Origin: Streptomyces sp. TN58
GTDB lineage: Bacteria > Actinomycetota > Actinomycetes > Streptomycetales > Streptomycetaceae
Assembly: GCF_001941845.1 (NCBI RefSeq)
Contig: NZ_CP018870.1
Location: 2,263,001 to 2,327,000 of the forward strand
DNA length: 64,000 bases
Direction of reading: 5' to 3'
In this document: positions 1 through 8,321 of the stretch, piece by piece
Layout: each line of letters starts with the position of its first letter
Numbering within the stretch: position 1 is the stretch's first letter
Program-made: the position numbers and the translations under genes
The notes under the pieces: model-generated
The model's database searches: none
Told to the model about the DNA's origin: nothing
What the model saw: only the letters and a program-made list of their open reading frames with translations

Positions 1-2033
1 GCCCGGAGTCGACGGCTCCGCGCCCGGACGTCGTCTCGCGCGCCCAGTGGGGCGCGGACGAGTCCCTGAACGACGAGGGCCCGATCTACCTCGCGGGCGG
101 GAAGATCAAGGCCCTGTTCGTGCACCACACGGCGGCGACCGCCCCGTACGAGTGCACCGACTCGGCGGCCATCGTCCGCGGTCTGCACGTCTACCACGTG
201 AAGACCAACGGCTGGCGCGACCTCGGCTACAACTTCCTCGTCGACAAGTGCGGCACCCTTTTCGAGGGCCGCCAGGGCGGTGTGGACCAGCCGGTGATGG
301 GCGCCCACACCTACGGCTTCAACTCGGAGTCGACGAGCGTCGCGGTCCTCGGCGACTACACGAACGCCGGGGCCTCGCCCGCCGCGCTCGAAGGCATCTC
401 GAAGATGGCGGCGTACAAGCTGGGCCAGTACGACGTCGACATGGACGGCTCGACGACGCTGACGGCGGGCGCCACGCAGAAGAACTACGCCGGCACCAGC
501 TTCACCGCCGGCCAGGCGTACCCGTTCAGGACGGTCTCCGGCCACCGGGACGGCTTCAACACCGAGTGCCCGGGCCACCAGCTGTATCCGCAGCTGGACA
601 CGATCCGCAAGGCGGGTCCCGCGGCCCGGCTGAAGGTCGTCTCCGTGAACGGCGAGCCCGTCGCGCCGGGCGGGACCGCGAAGACCCCGGGTCAGCTGGT
701 GGTCGGCTTCTCCACCAGCACGGCCGCCCAGCTGGTGAGCTCCTTCGAGCTGCTGGTGGACGGCGCCCCGGTCGCGACGGTCGCCGGTGACGCCACGAGC
801 GTCGCGACGATGCTGGGCCTGGGCAGCCACCGGATCCAGATCCGGGCGACCGCGAAGAACGGCAAGGTGTCCACGAGCCTGCCGGTCACCGTGGTGGCGG
901 ACGTCTCGGACGTCAAGTACGTCCCGGTCCTCCCCAAGCGCCTGATGGACACGCGTACGGGTGTGGGCGTGCCGCAGGCCAAGGTCGGACCGGGCGGTGT
1001 GGTGCCCCTGAAGGTCGCGGGCGTCCAGGGCGTCCCGGCGTACGGGGTCACCTCCGTGGTGCTGAACGTGACGGCGACCAACCCGACGGAGGCCGGCCAC
1101 GTGTCGGTCTACCCGAACGGCACGGTGCGCACCAGCGCCTCGAACCTCAACTTCACTCCCGGGCAGACCATCCCGAACCTGGTCGTCGTGCCCGTCCACG
1201 ACGGGATCATCCAGTTCTACAACAGCGCGGGCAGTGTCGACCTGATCGCCGACATCACCGGCTACTTCCTCGCGAGCGGCGAGGGCTCCACCCACATGAA
1301 CCTCGGCCCGAAGCGGGTCCTGGACACCCGTGACGGCACGGGCGGCGTGCCGACCGCCCCGGTCGGCCAGGGCGGGGTGCTGGACCTCGACCTCTCGGCC
1401 GTCGACGGGCTCCCCACGTCGGACGGCCTCACCGCGGTGGTGCTCAACGTGACGGCGACCAACCCGACCACGTCCAGCCACGTGTCGGTCTTCCCGAGCG
1501 GCACGACGCGCACCAGCGCATCGAACCTCAACTTCACCGCCGGCCAGACCATCCCCAACCTGGTCGTCGTCCCCGTGGTGAACGGCAGGGTCAGCTTCTA
1601 CAACAACGCGGGCAGCGTCGACCTGATCGCCGACATCACCGGCTACTTCACCACGTCGAGCGCGGGCGCCAAGCACTCCAACCTCGGTCCCAAGCGCCTG
1701 ATGGACACCCGTTCCGGGCTCGGCGCGGCCAAGGCTCCGGTCGGCGAGGGCGGCGTCGTCACCCTGGCCGTCGCGGGTGTCGAGGGGGTGCCGGCCACCG
1801 GTGTCACCGCGGTGATCCTGAACGTGACGGCGACCAACCCGACCACGTCGAGCTACGTGTCGGTCTTCCCGAGCGGCACGACGCGCACCAGCGCGTCGAA
1901 CCTCAACTTCACCGCCGGCCAGACCATCCCCAACCTGGTCGTCGTCCCGGTCGTGGACGGCAAGGTCAGCTTCTACAACAACGCGGGCAGCGTCGACCTG
2001 ATCGCCGACATCACCGGCTACTTCAGCAAGTAG
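1..2033 (+). CDS. Secreted N-acetylmuramoyl-L-alanine amidase (PGRP domain) with three C-terminal repeats; 5' end missing
   Basis: The reading frame is open from base 3 and its start lies before the window. The first ~200 residues are an amidase_2/PGRP domain: VSRAQWGADES, a metal-ligand region VHHTAAT, HTYGFN, and GHRDGFNTECPG supplying the distal His and Cys. Such enzymes cut the amide bond between muramic acid and the stem peptide. A spacer of ~90 residues follows, then three near-identical modules of ~125 residues, each opening with PKRxxDTRxG and closing with SVDLIADITGYF (about 933-1270, 1308-1650 and 1689-2030). The modules are known from many actinobacterial exported proteins and have no assigned role that I know; wall or glycan binding is an inference. 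Any signal peptide would be in the missing part. Confidence 0.9.
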   Translation, partial: PESTAPRPDVVSRAQWGADESLNDEGPIYLAGGKIKALFVHHTAATAPYECTDSAAIVRGLHVYHVKTNGWRDLGYNFLVDKCGTLFEGRQGGVDQPVMGAHTYGFNSESTSVAVLGDYTNAGASPAALEGISKMAAYKLGQYDVDMDGSTTLTAGATQKNYAGTSFTAGQAYPFRTVSGHRDGFNTECPGHQLYPQLDTIRKAGPAARLKVVSVNGEPVAPGGTAKTPGQLVVGFSTSTAAQLVSSFELLVDGAPVATVAGDATSVATMLGLGSHRIQIRATAKNGKVSTSLPVTVVADVSDVKYVPVLPKRLMDTRTGVGVPQAKVGPGGVVPLKVAGVQGVPAYGVTSVVLNVTATNPTEAGHVSVYPNGTVRTSASNLNFTPGQTIPNLVVVPVHDGIIQFYNSAGSVDLIADITGYFLASGEGSTHMNLGPKRVLDTRDGTGGVPTAPVGQGGVLDLDLSAVDGLPTSDGLTAVVLNVTATNPTTSSHVSVFPSGTTRTSASNLNFTAGQTIPNLVVVPVVNGRVSFYNNAGSVDLIADITGYFTTSSAGAKHSNLGPKRLMDTRSGLGAAKAPVGEGGVVTLAVAGVEGVPATGVTAVILNVTATNPTTSSYVSVFPSGTTRTSASNLNFTAGQTIPNLVVVPVVDGKVSFYNNAGSVDLIADITGYFSK

Positions 2034-2074
2034 ACGCGGCCCCCGGCCCCTACGGCGTCGGTCGTGACGGCTCC

Positions 2075-2102
2075 GGCCCCCCGCCCTTCCCGGCGGGGGG
2101 CC
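2075..2102 (+). terminator. GC-rich hairpin terminator after the amidase
   Basis: Perfect 11-bp arms, GGCCCCCCGCC (2075-2085) and GGCGGGGGGCC (2092-2102), with a 6-nt loop, 40 bp after the amidase stop. There is no T-run, as is common in Streptomyces. Confidence 0.75.
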
Positions 2103-2155
2103 GTTGCCCTACAGTCGCCTGACGCATCGTCAGTTCCGGTTGGAGGGATCCGTTC

Positions 2156-3166
2156 ATGCGCCTCGGACTCGCACTCGGCTACTGGGGCCGCGGCCCCTCC
2201 TCCGACCACCTGGACCTCGCCACCGAGGCCGAGAGGCTCGGCTACGACTCCGTGTGGACCGCCGAAGCCTGGGGCTCCGACGCCTTCACCCCCCTCACCT
2301 GGATCGCCGCCCACACCTCGCGGATCCGCCTCGGCACCGCCATCGCGCAGATGGCCGCCCGCACCCCGACCGCGACCGCCATGCACGCCCTGACCCTGGA
2401 CCACCTCTCCGGCGGCCGGATGATGCTCGGCCTGGGCCTGTCCGGCCCGCAGGTGGTCGAGGGCTGGTACGGGCGCCCCTTCCCGGCGAGCCCGCTGACC
2501 GCCACCCGCGAGTACGTCGACGTCATCCGCCAGGTGCTGCGCCGCGAGAGCCCGGTCACCCTGGACGGCCGCTTCCACAGCCACCCGTACCGGGGCGGGG
2601 ACGGAACCGGCATCGGCAAACCCCTGAAGCCGATCACCCACCCGCTCCGCGCCGACCTGCCGCTCCTGCTCGGCGCCGAAGGCCCGAAGAACATCGCCCA
2701 GACCACGCGGATCGCGGACGGCTGGCTGCCGCTGTACTGGTCGCCGACCCGCACCGACGTCTACCAGGCCTCGCTCGCGGACCTCCCCGACGGATTCATG
2801 ATCGCCCCGATGGCCCGCGCGAAGGTCTGCGACGACGTCGCCGAGGGGCTGCTCCCCGTCAAGGCCATGCTGGGCTTCTACATCGGCGGTATGGGCCACG
2901 CCGCCCGCAACTTCCACGCCGACCTGATGGCCCGCATGGGCTACGAGGAGGAGGCCCGCCGTATCCAGCAGCTCTTCCTCGCGGGCCGCAAGGAGGAGGC
3001 GGTCCTCGCCGTCCCCGACGCCTTCGCCGACGAGATCTCCCTGACCGGCCCCCGCGAACGGATCGCGGAACGGCTCGACCTGTGGCGCAAGGGCCCTGTC
3101 ACGGACCTCCTCGTCACCGCCCCCGACCCGCACACCCTGCGCGTCCTGGCGGAACTCAACACCTGA
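2156..3166 (+). CDS. LLM-class F420-dependent oxidoreductase (Rv3520c-like)
   Basis: 336 aa, the usual size for the bacterial luciferase-like (TIM barrel) family. It starts MRLGLALGYWG; characteristic segments are AERLGYDSVWTAEAWGSDAFTP, RIRLGTAI, the substrate/cofactor region LDHLSGGRMMLGLGLSGPQVVEGWYG, and LPLLLGAEGPKN followed by ADGWLP. These features match the actinobacterial F420-dependent subgroup rather than FMN luciferases, so it probably transfers hydride to or from coenzyme F420; the substrate is unknown. GGAGGG lies 8 nt before the ATG. It stands alone, downstream of the amidase terminator and convergent with the gene at 3234-3626. Family is secure, F420 use is from family knowledge. 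Confidence 0.85.
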   Translation: MRLGLALGYWGRGPSSDHLDLATEAERLGYDSVWTAEAWGSDAFTPLTWIAAHTSRIRLGTAIAQMAARTPTATAMHALTLDHLSGGRMMLGLGLSGPQVVEGWYGRPFPASPLTATREYVDVIRQVLRRESPVTLDGRFHSHPYRGGDGTGIGKPLKPITHPLRADLPLLLGAEGPKNIAQTTRIADGWLPLYWSPTRTDVYQASLADLPDGFMIAPMARAKVCDDVAEGLLPVKAMLGFYIGGMGHAARNFHADLMARMGYEEEARRIQQLFLAGRKEEAVLAVPDAFADEISLTGPRERIAERLDLWRKGPVTDLLVTAPDPHTLRVLAELNT

Positions 3167-3233
3167 GCGCGGCGGGCGGCGCCGCGCCCCGCGAGGCCGG
3201 TCACCGCACCGCGGCCGTGCGCCCGCGGGCCGG

Positions 3234-3626
3234 TCACTCCGCCTGCGGCAGTGCCTCCAGCAGTTCGCGGACGTCCAGCGGCATCACCGCGATCTCGATG
3301 CTGCCGCCGCCTTCGTAGGAGCAGGTCACGATCCGCGATCCGGGGTTGATGGAGATCCCCTCCTTCATCGACGGGACCCGCAGCCCCGTGGCCCGCCCTC
3401 CGGGCAGTGCCACGGTCTCCCCGCGTGCCGGAACCCAGCGGGCCGCGCCCCCGTCGGCGTACACCCGGCCCGGCCGCCACCGGCCCTGCCCGGCCGGCAT
3501 CCGCGCCATACCGGGGATGCCCGGCACCGGCGCGGCCCCCGCCCGCGCCAGGTGCTTGCGCCGCACCAGCCACCCGACCCCGGCGACCCCGCCGGCAAGC
3601 AACACGTACTCGATCACGTGCCCCAT
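3234..3626 (-). CDS. Membrane-anchored hypothetical protein, DUF2550-like
   Basis: 130 aa. One N-terminal membrane segment (VIEYVLLAGGVAGVGWLV) followed by basic residues, then a ~100-residue cytoplasmic domain with GRWRPGRVYADGG, a basic patch and the end SIEIAVMPLDVRELLEAL. The layout resembles small DUF2550-type actinobacterial membrane proteins, but I cannot confirm the family. The ATG at 3626 is preferred over an upstream start at 3734 because it puts the membrane helix at the N-terminus. Function unknown. Confidence 0.65.
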   Translation of the reverse strand: MGHVIEYVLLAGGVAGVGWLVRRKHLARAGAAPVPGIPGMARMPAGQGRWRPGRVYADGGAARWVPARGETVALPGGRATGLRVPSMKEGISINPGSRIVTCSYEGGGSIEIAVMPLDVRELLEALPQAE

Positions 3627-3772
3627 TGAAACAGCCCCGCGGCCGAGCGGGCCGTGACGCCCGCCCCGACCGCGGGGCTGCCGAAGAACGTCGGCCGTCA
3701 GAGTCCCGTCTGGGTGGCGGGGCCCGGCACGCACGCCCTCACGGGCGGCCGACGCTACTTCGACGACACCCC

Positions 3773-4411
3773 CTAGCCGCCGAGCTGGGAGGTGCTGGGG
3801 ACCTTGTCGGTCACCGTGGCGCCGGCGCTCTTGCCGGCCTCCTTCACGCTGCTGATGACGTCGTCGAAGGAGGAGATGTCGGCGTCACCCGCCTGGCCCT
3901 TGCGCAGCTTGGTGCCCAGCCCCTTCAGCGACTCGATGCCCGCCGTCAGCGGGGCCATCGCCTTCGACAGCAGCGGGTCGCCCTTGGCGTTCTCGGCGGC
4001 CGCCTTCAGCCGGTTGTACGCGAACGCGCCCGCCAGGCCGGCCTTGATGAGCGCGAACGTACGTCCCTTCGCGCCCTTCTTGAACTTGCCCTCCCGGTAC
4101 GGCTTGACGATCCACTGGTACGTCGCACCCGCCGCGAGGCCCGCGTTGGCGACGAAGCGCGTCTTGGCGAACTTCTGCTTCTCGGCGGACGTGCTCGGCG
4201 ACGGCGTCGCGGCCGCCAGCTCGTCCGCCTCCGCCGCCGCCGGCTCCGCCGCGGCGAGCGCGGCCAGCTCGCCCATGGAGGCGGCGGACAGTTCCTCCCG
4301 CGGACTGCCGCCGCCACCGCTGCCGCAGGCGGTGGCACCGGCGAGCAGCGCGGTCGACAGGACCACCGCCGTGAGGGCGCGACGGAATCGGACGGTCGTG
4401 GGTACGGACAC
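3773..4411 (-). CDS. Putative lipoprotein of unknown function
   Basis: 212 aa from a GTG start with GGAGG 5 nt upstream; this start removes a poor N-terminal extension and leaves a clean lipoprotein signal: RFRR, a hydrophobic stretch, and lipobox LLAGATAC followed by GSGGGG. The mature part has a Ala/Glu-rich spacer and then a conserved-looking helical region (residues ~85-165, including RFVANAGLAAGATYQWIVKP and KAGLAGAFAYNRL) that may pack against the membrane surface. No enzymatic motif is visible. Divergent from the small membrane protein at 4524, with a 112-bp shared promoter region. Confidence 0.75.
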   Translation of the reverse strand: MSVPTTVRFRRALTAVVLSTALLAGATACGSGGGGSPREELSAASMGELAALAAAEPAAAEADELAAATPSPSTSAEKQKFAKTRFVANAGLAAGATYQWIVKPYREGKFKKGAKGRTFALIKAGLAGAFAYNRLKAAAENAKGDPLLSKAMAPLTAGIESLKGLGTKLRKGQAGDADISSFDDVISSVKEAGKSAGATVTDKVPSTSQLGG

Positions 4412-4523
4412 GGTTTCCTCCGGGGACTCAGGCGTCCCCCGCAGCCTCACCCCGCCCCCGGAGAGCCGCCACCCGGCAGACCCGTTCGGGTTTGCGGCGC
4501 GCCCGGGCGGCAACACGCGCGGC

Positions 4524-4826
4524 ATGACCTCACACACGCGAGTACGCACCCGAGGAAGCAGTCAGGCAGGCCGGGCCGTCGCTCTGGTGGCGGACGTGCT
4601 TGCCTTCGTGATCGTCCTGTGGATCCTGCTCTACTTCCTGGACGCCAACCAGGGCAACGAACTCGTCGCCTTCGTGCACGACGCCGCGACGTGGCTGGCG
4701 GGCTGGTCCTACGACCTGTTCACCTTCAGTCGCGAGTGGGTCCAGGTCGTCGTCGGCTACGGCCTGGCCGCCGTCGTCTACGTCCTGGTCGGCCATGCCG
4801 TGGCCGGCCGGCTCTACCGCCGCTGA
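4524..4826 (+). CDS. Small two-helix membrane protein
   Basis: 100 aa with two hydrophobic helices (about residues 18-40 and 75-95) separated by an amphipathic stretch with EWVQVV. It starts at ATG 4524 (MTSHTRVRTRG) and ends with GRLYRR. Unrecognised beyond being a typical conserved Streptomyces small membrane protein. A bidirectional terminator separates it from the convergent gene at 4902. Confidence 0.65.
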   Translation: MTSHTRVRTRGSSQAGRAVALVADVLAFVIVLWILLYFLDANQGNELVAFVHDAATWLAGWSYDLFTFSREWVQVVVGYGLAAVVYVLVGHAVAGRLYRR

Positions 4827-4845
4827 CACGCGCGGCGAAGACACG

Positions 4846-4876
4846 GGGCCCCTCCCGCCGCCGGCGGGAGGGGCCC
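4846..4876. terminator. Bidirectional hairpin terminator
   Basis: 15-bp perfect arms GGGCCCCTCCCGCCG / CGGCGGGAGGGGCCC with a single-base loop between the convergent genes at 4524-4826 and 4902-5984. Confidence 0.75.
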
Positions 4877-4901
4877 GTTCGTTCGCGTCCCGGGGTGCGG
4901 C

Positions 4902-5984
4902 TCAGCCGCAGCAGTCCGGTTCCAGGCCGACCGGGAGCGAACCCCCGCCGAACACCTCGGTGGTGGCCTCGTCCCCGCCGAGCGCCGCGACGGCCAGCAG
5001 CAGCGACCCGGCGGTCCACGTCGTCTGCTCCACCGGCCACACCGCCCGGTCCTGGAAGACGTATCCCGTCCAGTACATGCCGTTGTCGGCGCGCAGGTGC
5101 CCGATCGACCGCAGGATCTCCAGCGCCCGGTCCGACTCCCCCGTCGCCCACAGCGCCAGCGCCAGCTCGCAGGACTCGCCGCCCGTCACCCACGGGTTCG
5201 GCAGCACGCAGCGCACCCCCAGGTCGGGTACCACGAACTCGTCCCAGCGGGCCTCGATCCGCGCCGTCGCCTCCGCACCCGTCAGCGCGCCCCCGAGGAC
5301 CGGGTAGTACCAGTCCATCGAGTAGCGGTCCTTGTCCAGGAACCGCTCCGGGTGACGGCGGATGGCGTGCCGCAGCGCGCCCGCGGCGAGTTCCCAGTCC
5401 GGCTGCGGCTCCTCGCGGTGCTCGGCGATGGCCAGCGCACAGCGCAGCGCCTGGTGGATGGAGGACGACCCGGTCAGCAGCGCGTCGGTGACGGCCGTGC
5501 CGTCCGCCTCGCGCTTCCAGCCGATCTCGCCGCCGGGCTGCTGGAGCGACAGGACGCATTCCACGGCCGCGTACACGCACGGCCACATCCGGTCGAGGAA
5601 GGTGTCGTCACCAGTCGACAGGTAGTGGTGCCACACCCCGACCGCTATGTACGCGGTGAAGTTGCTCTCGCGGCTCGCGTCCTGCGGCTCGGCGGTGTCC
5701 ACACCGTCGGGCCGGTCGGCGTAGGCCGCGTACCAGGAACCGTCCTCGTTCTGGTGCCGGGCCAGCCACGCGTACGCCCGCTCGGCGGCCTCGTGCTCCC
5801 CGGCCGCGTCCAGCGCCATCGCCGCCTCGGTGTGGTCCCACGGGTCGAGGTGGTGGCCGCGGAACCACGGGATGGCGCCGTCGGCGCGCTGCACCGCCAG
5901 GATCCCGGCGACCGTCTGGGCCGCCTGCTCCGCGGTCAGTACGCCGTCCAGGACGAGGTGTTCGGTACGTCCCGGCGAGCTCAC
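4902..5984 (-). CDS. Prenyltransferase/squalene-cyclase-like alpha-toroid protein
   Basis: 360 aa, starting at a GTG that overlaps the methyltransferase stop by 4 nt. The sequence has repeated helix-turn units with QW-like signatures (QRADGAIPWF, QNEDGSW, LSLQQPGGEIGWKRE) and a Trp-rich C-terminus (NPWVTGGESCELALALWATG, YWTGYVFQDRAVWPVEQTTWTAGS), as expected for an alpha/alpha-toroid fold shared by terpene cyclases, prenyltransferase beta subunits and some glycosidases. I see no DxDD cyclase motif, so it may bind or modify a lipid or sugar instead of cyclising a terpene. Last gene of a glycosyltransferase-methyltransferase-toroid operon preceded by a KstR-type box. Confidence 0.7.
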   Translation of the reverse strand: MSSPGRTEHLVLDGVLTAEQAAQTVAGILAVQRADGAIPWFRGHHLDPWDHTEAAMALDAAGEHEAAERAYAWLARHQNEDGSWYAAYADRPDGVDTAEPQDASRESNFTAYIAVGVWHHYLSTGDDTFLDRMWPCVYAAVECVLSLQQPGGEIGWKREADGTAVTDALLTGSSSIHQALRCALAIAEHREEPQPDWELAAGALRHAIRRHPERFLDKDRYSMDWYYPVLGGALTGAEATARIEARWDEFVVPDLGVRCVLPNPWVTGGESCELALALWATGESDRALEILRSIGHLRADNGMYWTGYVFQDRAVWPVEQTTWTAGSLLLAVAALGGDEATTEVFGGGSLPVGLEPDCCG

Positions 5985-6715
5985 TGGGTCGCGCCGACGG
6001 GAAGGTGGGGCTTCGTCGCGTACGCCACGAAGCTCTTGCCGATGAGCGGGTTGAGGGCCTGCTCCGCCACGCGCGTCGCCAGCGGCTTCTTCATGATGTC
6101 CCAGACCAGGAGCTTGTGGTACGCCTTCACCGGCAGCGCCTTGTCGTTGTCCACGCCGAAGGCGCACTTGAGCCACCAGTACGGCGAGTGCAGGCCGTGC
6201 GCGTGGTGCGTGCCGTACGGCTTGAGGCCCGCGGCCCGCATCTTGCCCAGCAGCTCGTCCGCCTTGTAGATGCGGATGTGGCCGCCCTCGACCTCGTGGT
6301 AGGCGTCGGACAGTGCCCAGCAGATCTTCTCCGGGCCGTAGCGCGGCACGGTCACGGCGATGCGGCCGCCGGGCTTGAGGACGCGGACCATCTCCGCCAG
6401 TACGCCCTTGTCGTCGGGGATGTGTTCCATCACCTCGGAGATGATGACGACGTCGAAGGACTCGTCGGGGAAGGGCAGCGCCAGCGCGTCGCCCTCCATC
6501 GCGGTGGCGGTGGCGCCGACCGGGGCCTCACCGGCCTCCTTCATCGCGGCGAACCACTTGGCGACCTCGCGGATCTCCTCGCCGTTGCGGTCGACGGCGA
6601 CCACCTGGGCGCCTCTCCGGTAGCACTCGAAGGCGTGCCGGCCTGCGCCGCAGCCAAGGTCGAGTACGCGGTCGCCTGCGGCGAGCGGGAACCGGGAGAA
6701 ATCGACGGTCAGCAC
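5981..6715 (-). CDS. Class I SAM-dependent methyltransferase
   Basis: 244 aa. Motif I is VLDLGCGAGRHAFECYRRG (residues ~18-36), motif II has VVAVDRN, and motif IV/post-I FDVVIISEVMEHIPD is the Methyltransf_11/UbiE-type signature; LKPGGRIAVTVPRYGP follows. It starts at GTG 6715 and its stop is coupled to the toroid gene by GTGA. The C-terminal third (PYWWLKCAFG...) is aromatic and may bind a lipid acceptor. Operon partners suggest methylation of a glycosylated or prenyl lipid; the substrate is inferred only from context. Confidence 0.8.
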   Translation of the reverse strand: MLTVDFSRFPLAAGDRVLDLGCGAGRHAFECYRRGAQVVAVDRNGEEIREVAKWFAAMKEAGEAPVGATATAMEGDALALPFPDESFDVVIISEVMEHIPDDKGVLAEMVRVLKPGGRIAVTVPRYGPEKICWALSDAYHEVEGGHIRIYKADELLGKMRAAGLKPYGTHHAHGLHSPYWWLKCAFGVDNDKALPVKAYHKLLVWDIMKKPLATRVAEQALNPLIGKSFVAYATKPHLPVGATQ

Positions 6716-6791
6716 GGGGTCCTGCCTTCGCGGTCGCGGGGGTGTACGGGGGTGTGGACGGGCTGTACGGGGGTGTGGGCGGGGCGGAAGG

Positions 6792-8105
6792 TCACCGGGT
6801 GCGGCGGGCGCGGGCGGCCTGCTCGACGGCGGCGCGGTAGTGCGCGGCGGTGCCCTTGGCCGCCGCGGCCCAGGTGAAACGGGTCAGGACCCGTTCGCGG
6901 CCGGCTGCGCCGAGGCGGGCCCGCAGCTGCTGGTCGCCGAGCATCCGGCCCAGCGCGGCCGCCAGGGCGCCGGCGTCGCCGGGCGGCACGGCCAGGCAGG
7001 TCTCACCGTCGGTGCCGGCGACCTCGGGGATCGCCCCGCCGGTGGTGGCGACCAGCGGGGTGCCGGTGGCCATGGCCTCGGCTGCCGGGAGCGAGAAGCC
7101 CTCGTACAGCGACGGCACGCACGCCACCTGCGCGCTGCGCACCAGGTCGACGAGCTCGGCGTCGGTGATGCCCTTGACGAAGCGGACGGCGTCCTGGAGG
7201 CCGTACGTCTCGATGGCGCGGGCGACGGGGCCCTGTTCGGCGCGCTTGCCGACCACGACGAGGTGGGCGTCGGGCTGCTCGGTGCGCAGCTTCGCCAGCG
7301 CCTCGACGAGGAAGACGAGGCCCTTGAGGGGGACGTCGGCGCTGGAGGTGGTCACGATCCGGCCGGGGACCTCGGCCACGGACGCGTCGGGCGACCACAG
7401 GTCGGTGTCGGCGCCGATGTGCACGACGTGGATGCGGTCGCCCTGGACGCCGAGGTGGTCGGCGATCTCCTGCTTGGAGGAGCCGGAGACGGTGAGCACG
7501 GACGGCAGCTTGCGGGCGACGCGGCCCTGCATGCGGGTGAAGGCGTACCAGCGGCGTACGGAGGCGCGCTTGACGCGGCCCTGCGCGGCGTCGAGGTCGA
7601 GCTTGCGGTCGACGGTGATGGGGTGGTGGATCGTCGTCACCAGCGGCGCGCCGAGGTCGCCGAGCAGGCCGTAGCCGAGGGTCTGGTTGTCGTGGATGAC
7701 GTCGAACTCGCCCGCCCGCTCCCGCAGATGGCGGCGGGCGCGCAGGGAGAAGGTCAGCGGCTCGGGGAAGCCGCCGGTCCACATCGTGGCGACTTCGAGA
7801 GCGTCGATCCAGTCCCGGTACTCGTCGCGCTTCGGCGTGCGGAAGGGGTCGGGGCTGCGGTACAGGTCGAGGCTGGGCAGCTCGGTGAGCGTGGCGCCCG
7901 TGTCGAGCACCGGGTAGGGCTGGGCGCCGATGACCTCGACGGAGTGCCCGAGGCGGACCAGCTCGCGCGAGAGGTGCCGGACGTAGACGCCCTGGCCTCC
8001 GCAGAACGGGTTCCCCTTATAGGTGAGGAGGGCGATGCGCAGCGGACGCCCGCCGTCGTCGGCGGAACCCGCGAAAGGGCTCGTCACCACGGCCTCAGCG
8101 GTCAC
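6792..8105 (-). CDS. Glycosyltransferase family 4 (GT-B fold)
   Basis: 437 aa from GTG 8105 (AAGGGG 7 nt upstream); longer starts are rejected since they read through the probable operator. N-terminal Rossmann half: RIALLTYKGNPFCGGQGVYVRHLSRELVRLGH with the nucleotide-sugar GGxGxY turn. C-terminal half: VGKRAEQGPV, ACVPSLYEGFSLPAAEAMATGTPLVAT containing the E-x7-E retaining GT4 signature. It moves a sugar from a nucleotide donor to an unknown acceptor. First gene of the operon; the short 76-bp gap before the methyltransferase contains imperfect GGGGGTGTAC repeats. A KstR-type box lies about 50 bp upstream of the start. Confidence 0.85.
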   Translation of the reverse strand: MTAEAVVTSPFAGSADDGGRPLRIALLTYKGNPFCGGQGVYVRHLSRELVRLGHSVEVIGAQPYPVLDTGATLTELPSLDLYRSPDPFRTPKRDEYRDWIDALEVATMWTGGFPEPLTFSLRARRHLRERAGEFDVIHDNQTLGYGLLGDLGAPLVTTIHHPITVDRKLDLDAAQGRVKRASVRRWYAFTRMQGRVARKLPSVLTVSGSSKQEIADHLGVQGDRIHVVHIGADTDLWSPDASVAEVPGRIVTTSSADVPLKGLVFLVEALAKLRTEQPDAHLVVVGKRAEQGPVARAIETYGLQDAVRFVKGITDAELVDLVRSAQVACVPSLYEGFSLPAAEAMATGTPLVATTGGAIPEVAGTDGETCLAVPPGDAGALAAALGRMLGDQQLRARLGAAGRERVLTRFTWAAAAKGTAAHYRAAVEQAARARRTR

Positions 8106-8155
8106 TCTCGGCCCCCTTCTCGCTGCACTTTCGCCGGAGCGTAACCGCTCGCATA

Positions 8156-8175
8156 ATGTAGAACAAGTTTCAGAC
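8156..8175. promoter_or_regulatory. KstR-type operator (divergent, autoregulation candidate)
   Basis: Core TAGAACAAGTTTCA at 8159-8172 fits the KstR pattern TAGAAC-N2-GTTCTA with two mismatches. It lies between the glycosyltransferase operon (start 8105) and the KstR-like gene (start 8322), where a self-regulated repressor would bind. Two better copies occur elsewhere in the window. Confidence 0.6.
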
Positions 8176-8321
8176 TTGATCCGTCCAAGAGCATTGAATC
8201 TACCGGCCGGAAACCCCACCGTAAGAGGTGGAGCAGGTGATTCACGCCACGACGCGGCACCTGCGATGCTGGTCGCGGATCACCCCGGAGCCAGCCCGCG
8301 CAACGACACGGAACGGGACAC

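Noticed and set aside
2018-3133. Long minus-strand ORF opposite the luciferase-like gene
   Set aside because: Its translation is low-complexity Gly/Arg/Val and it is the antisense shadow of a clear family member.
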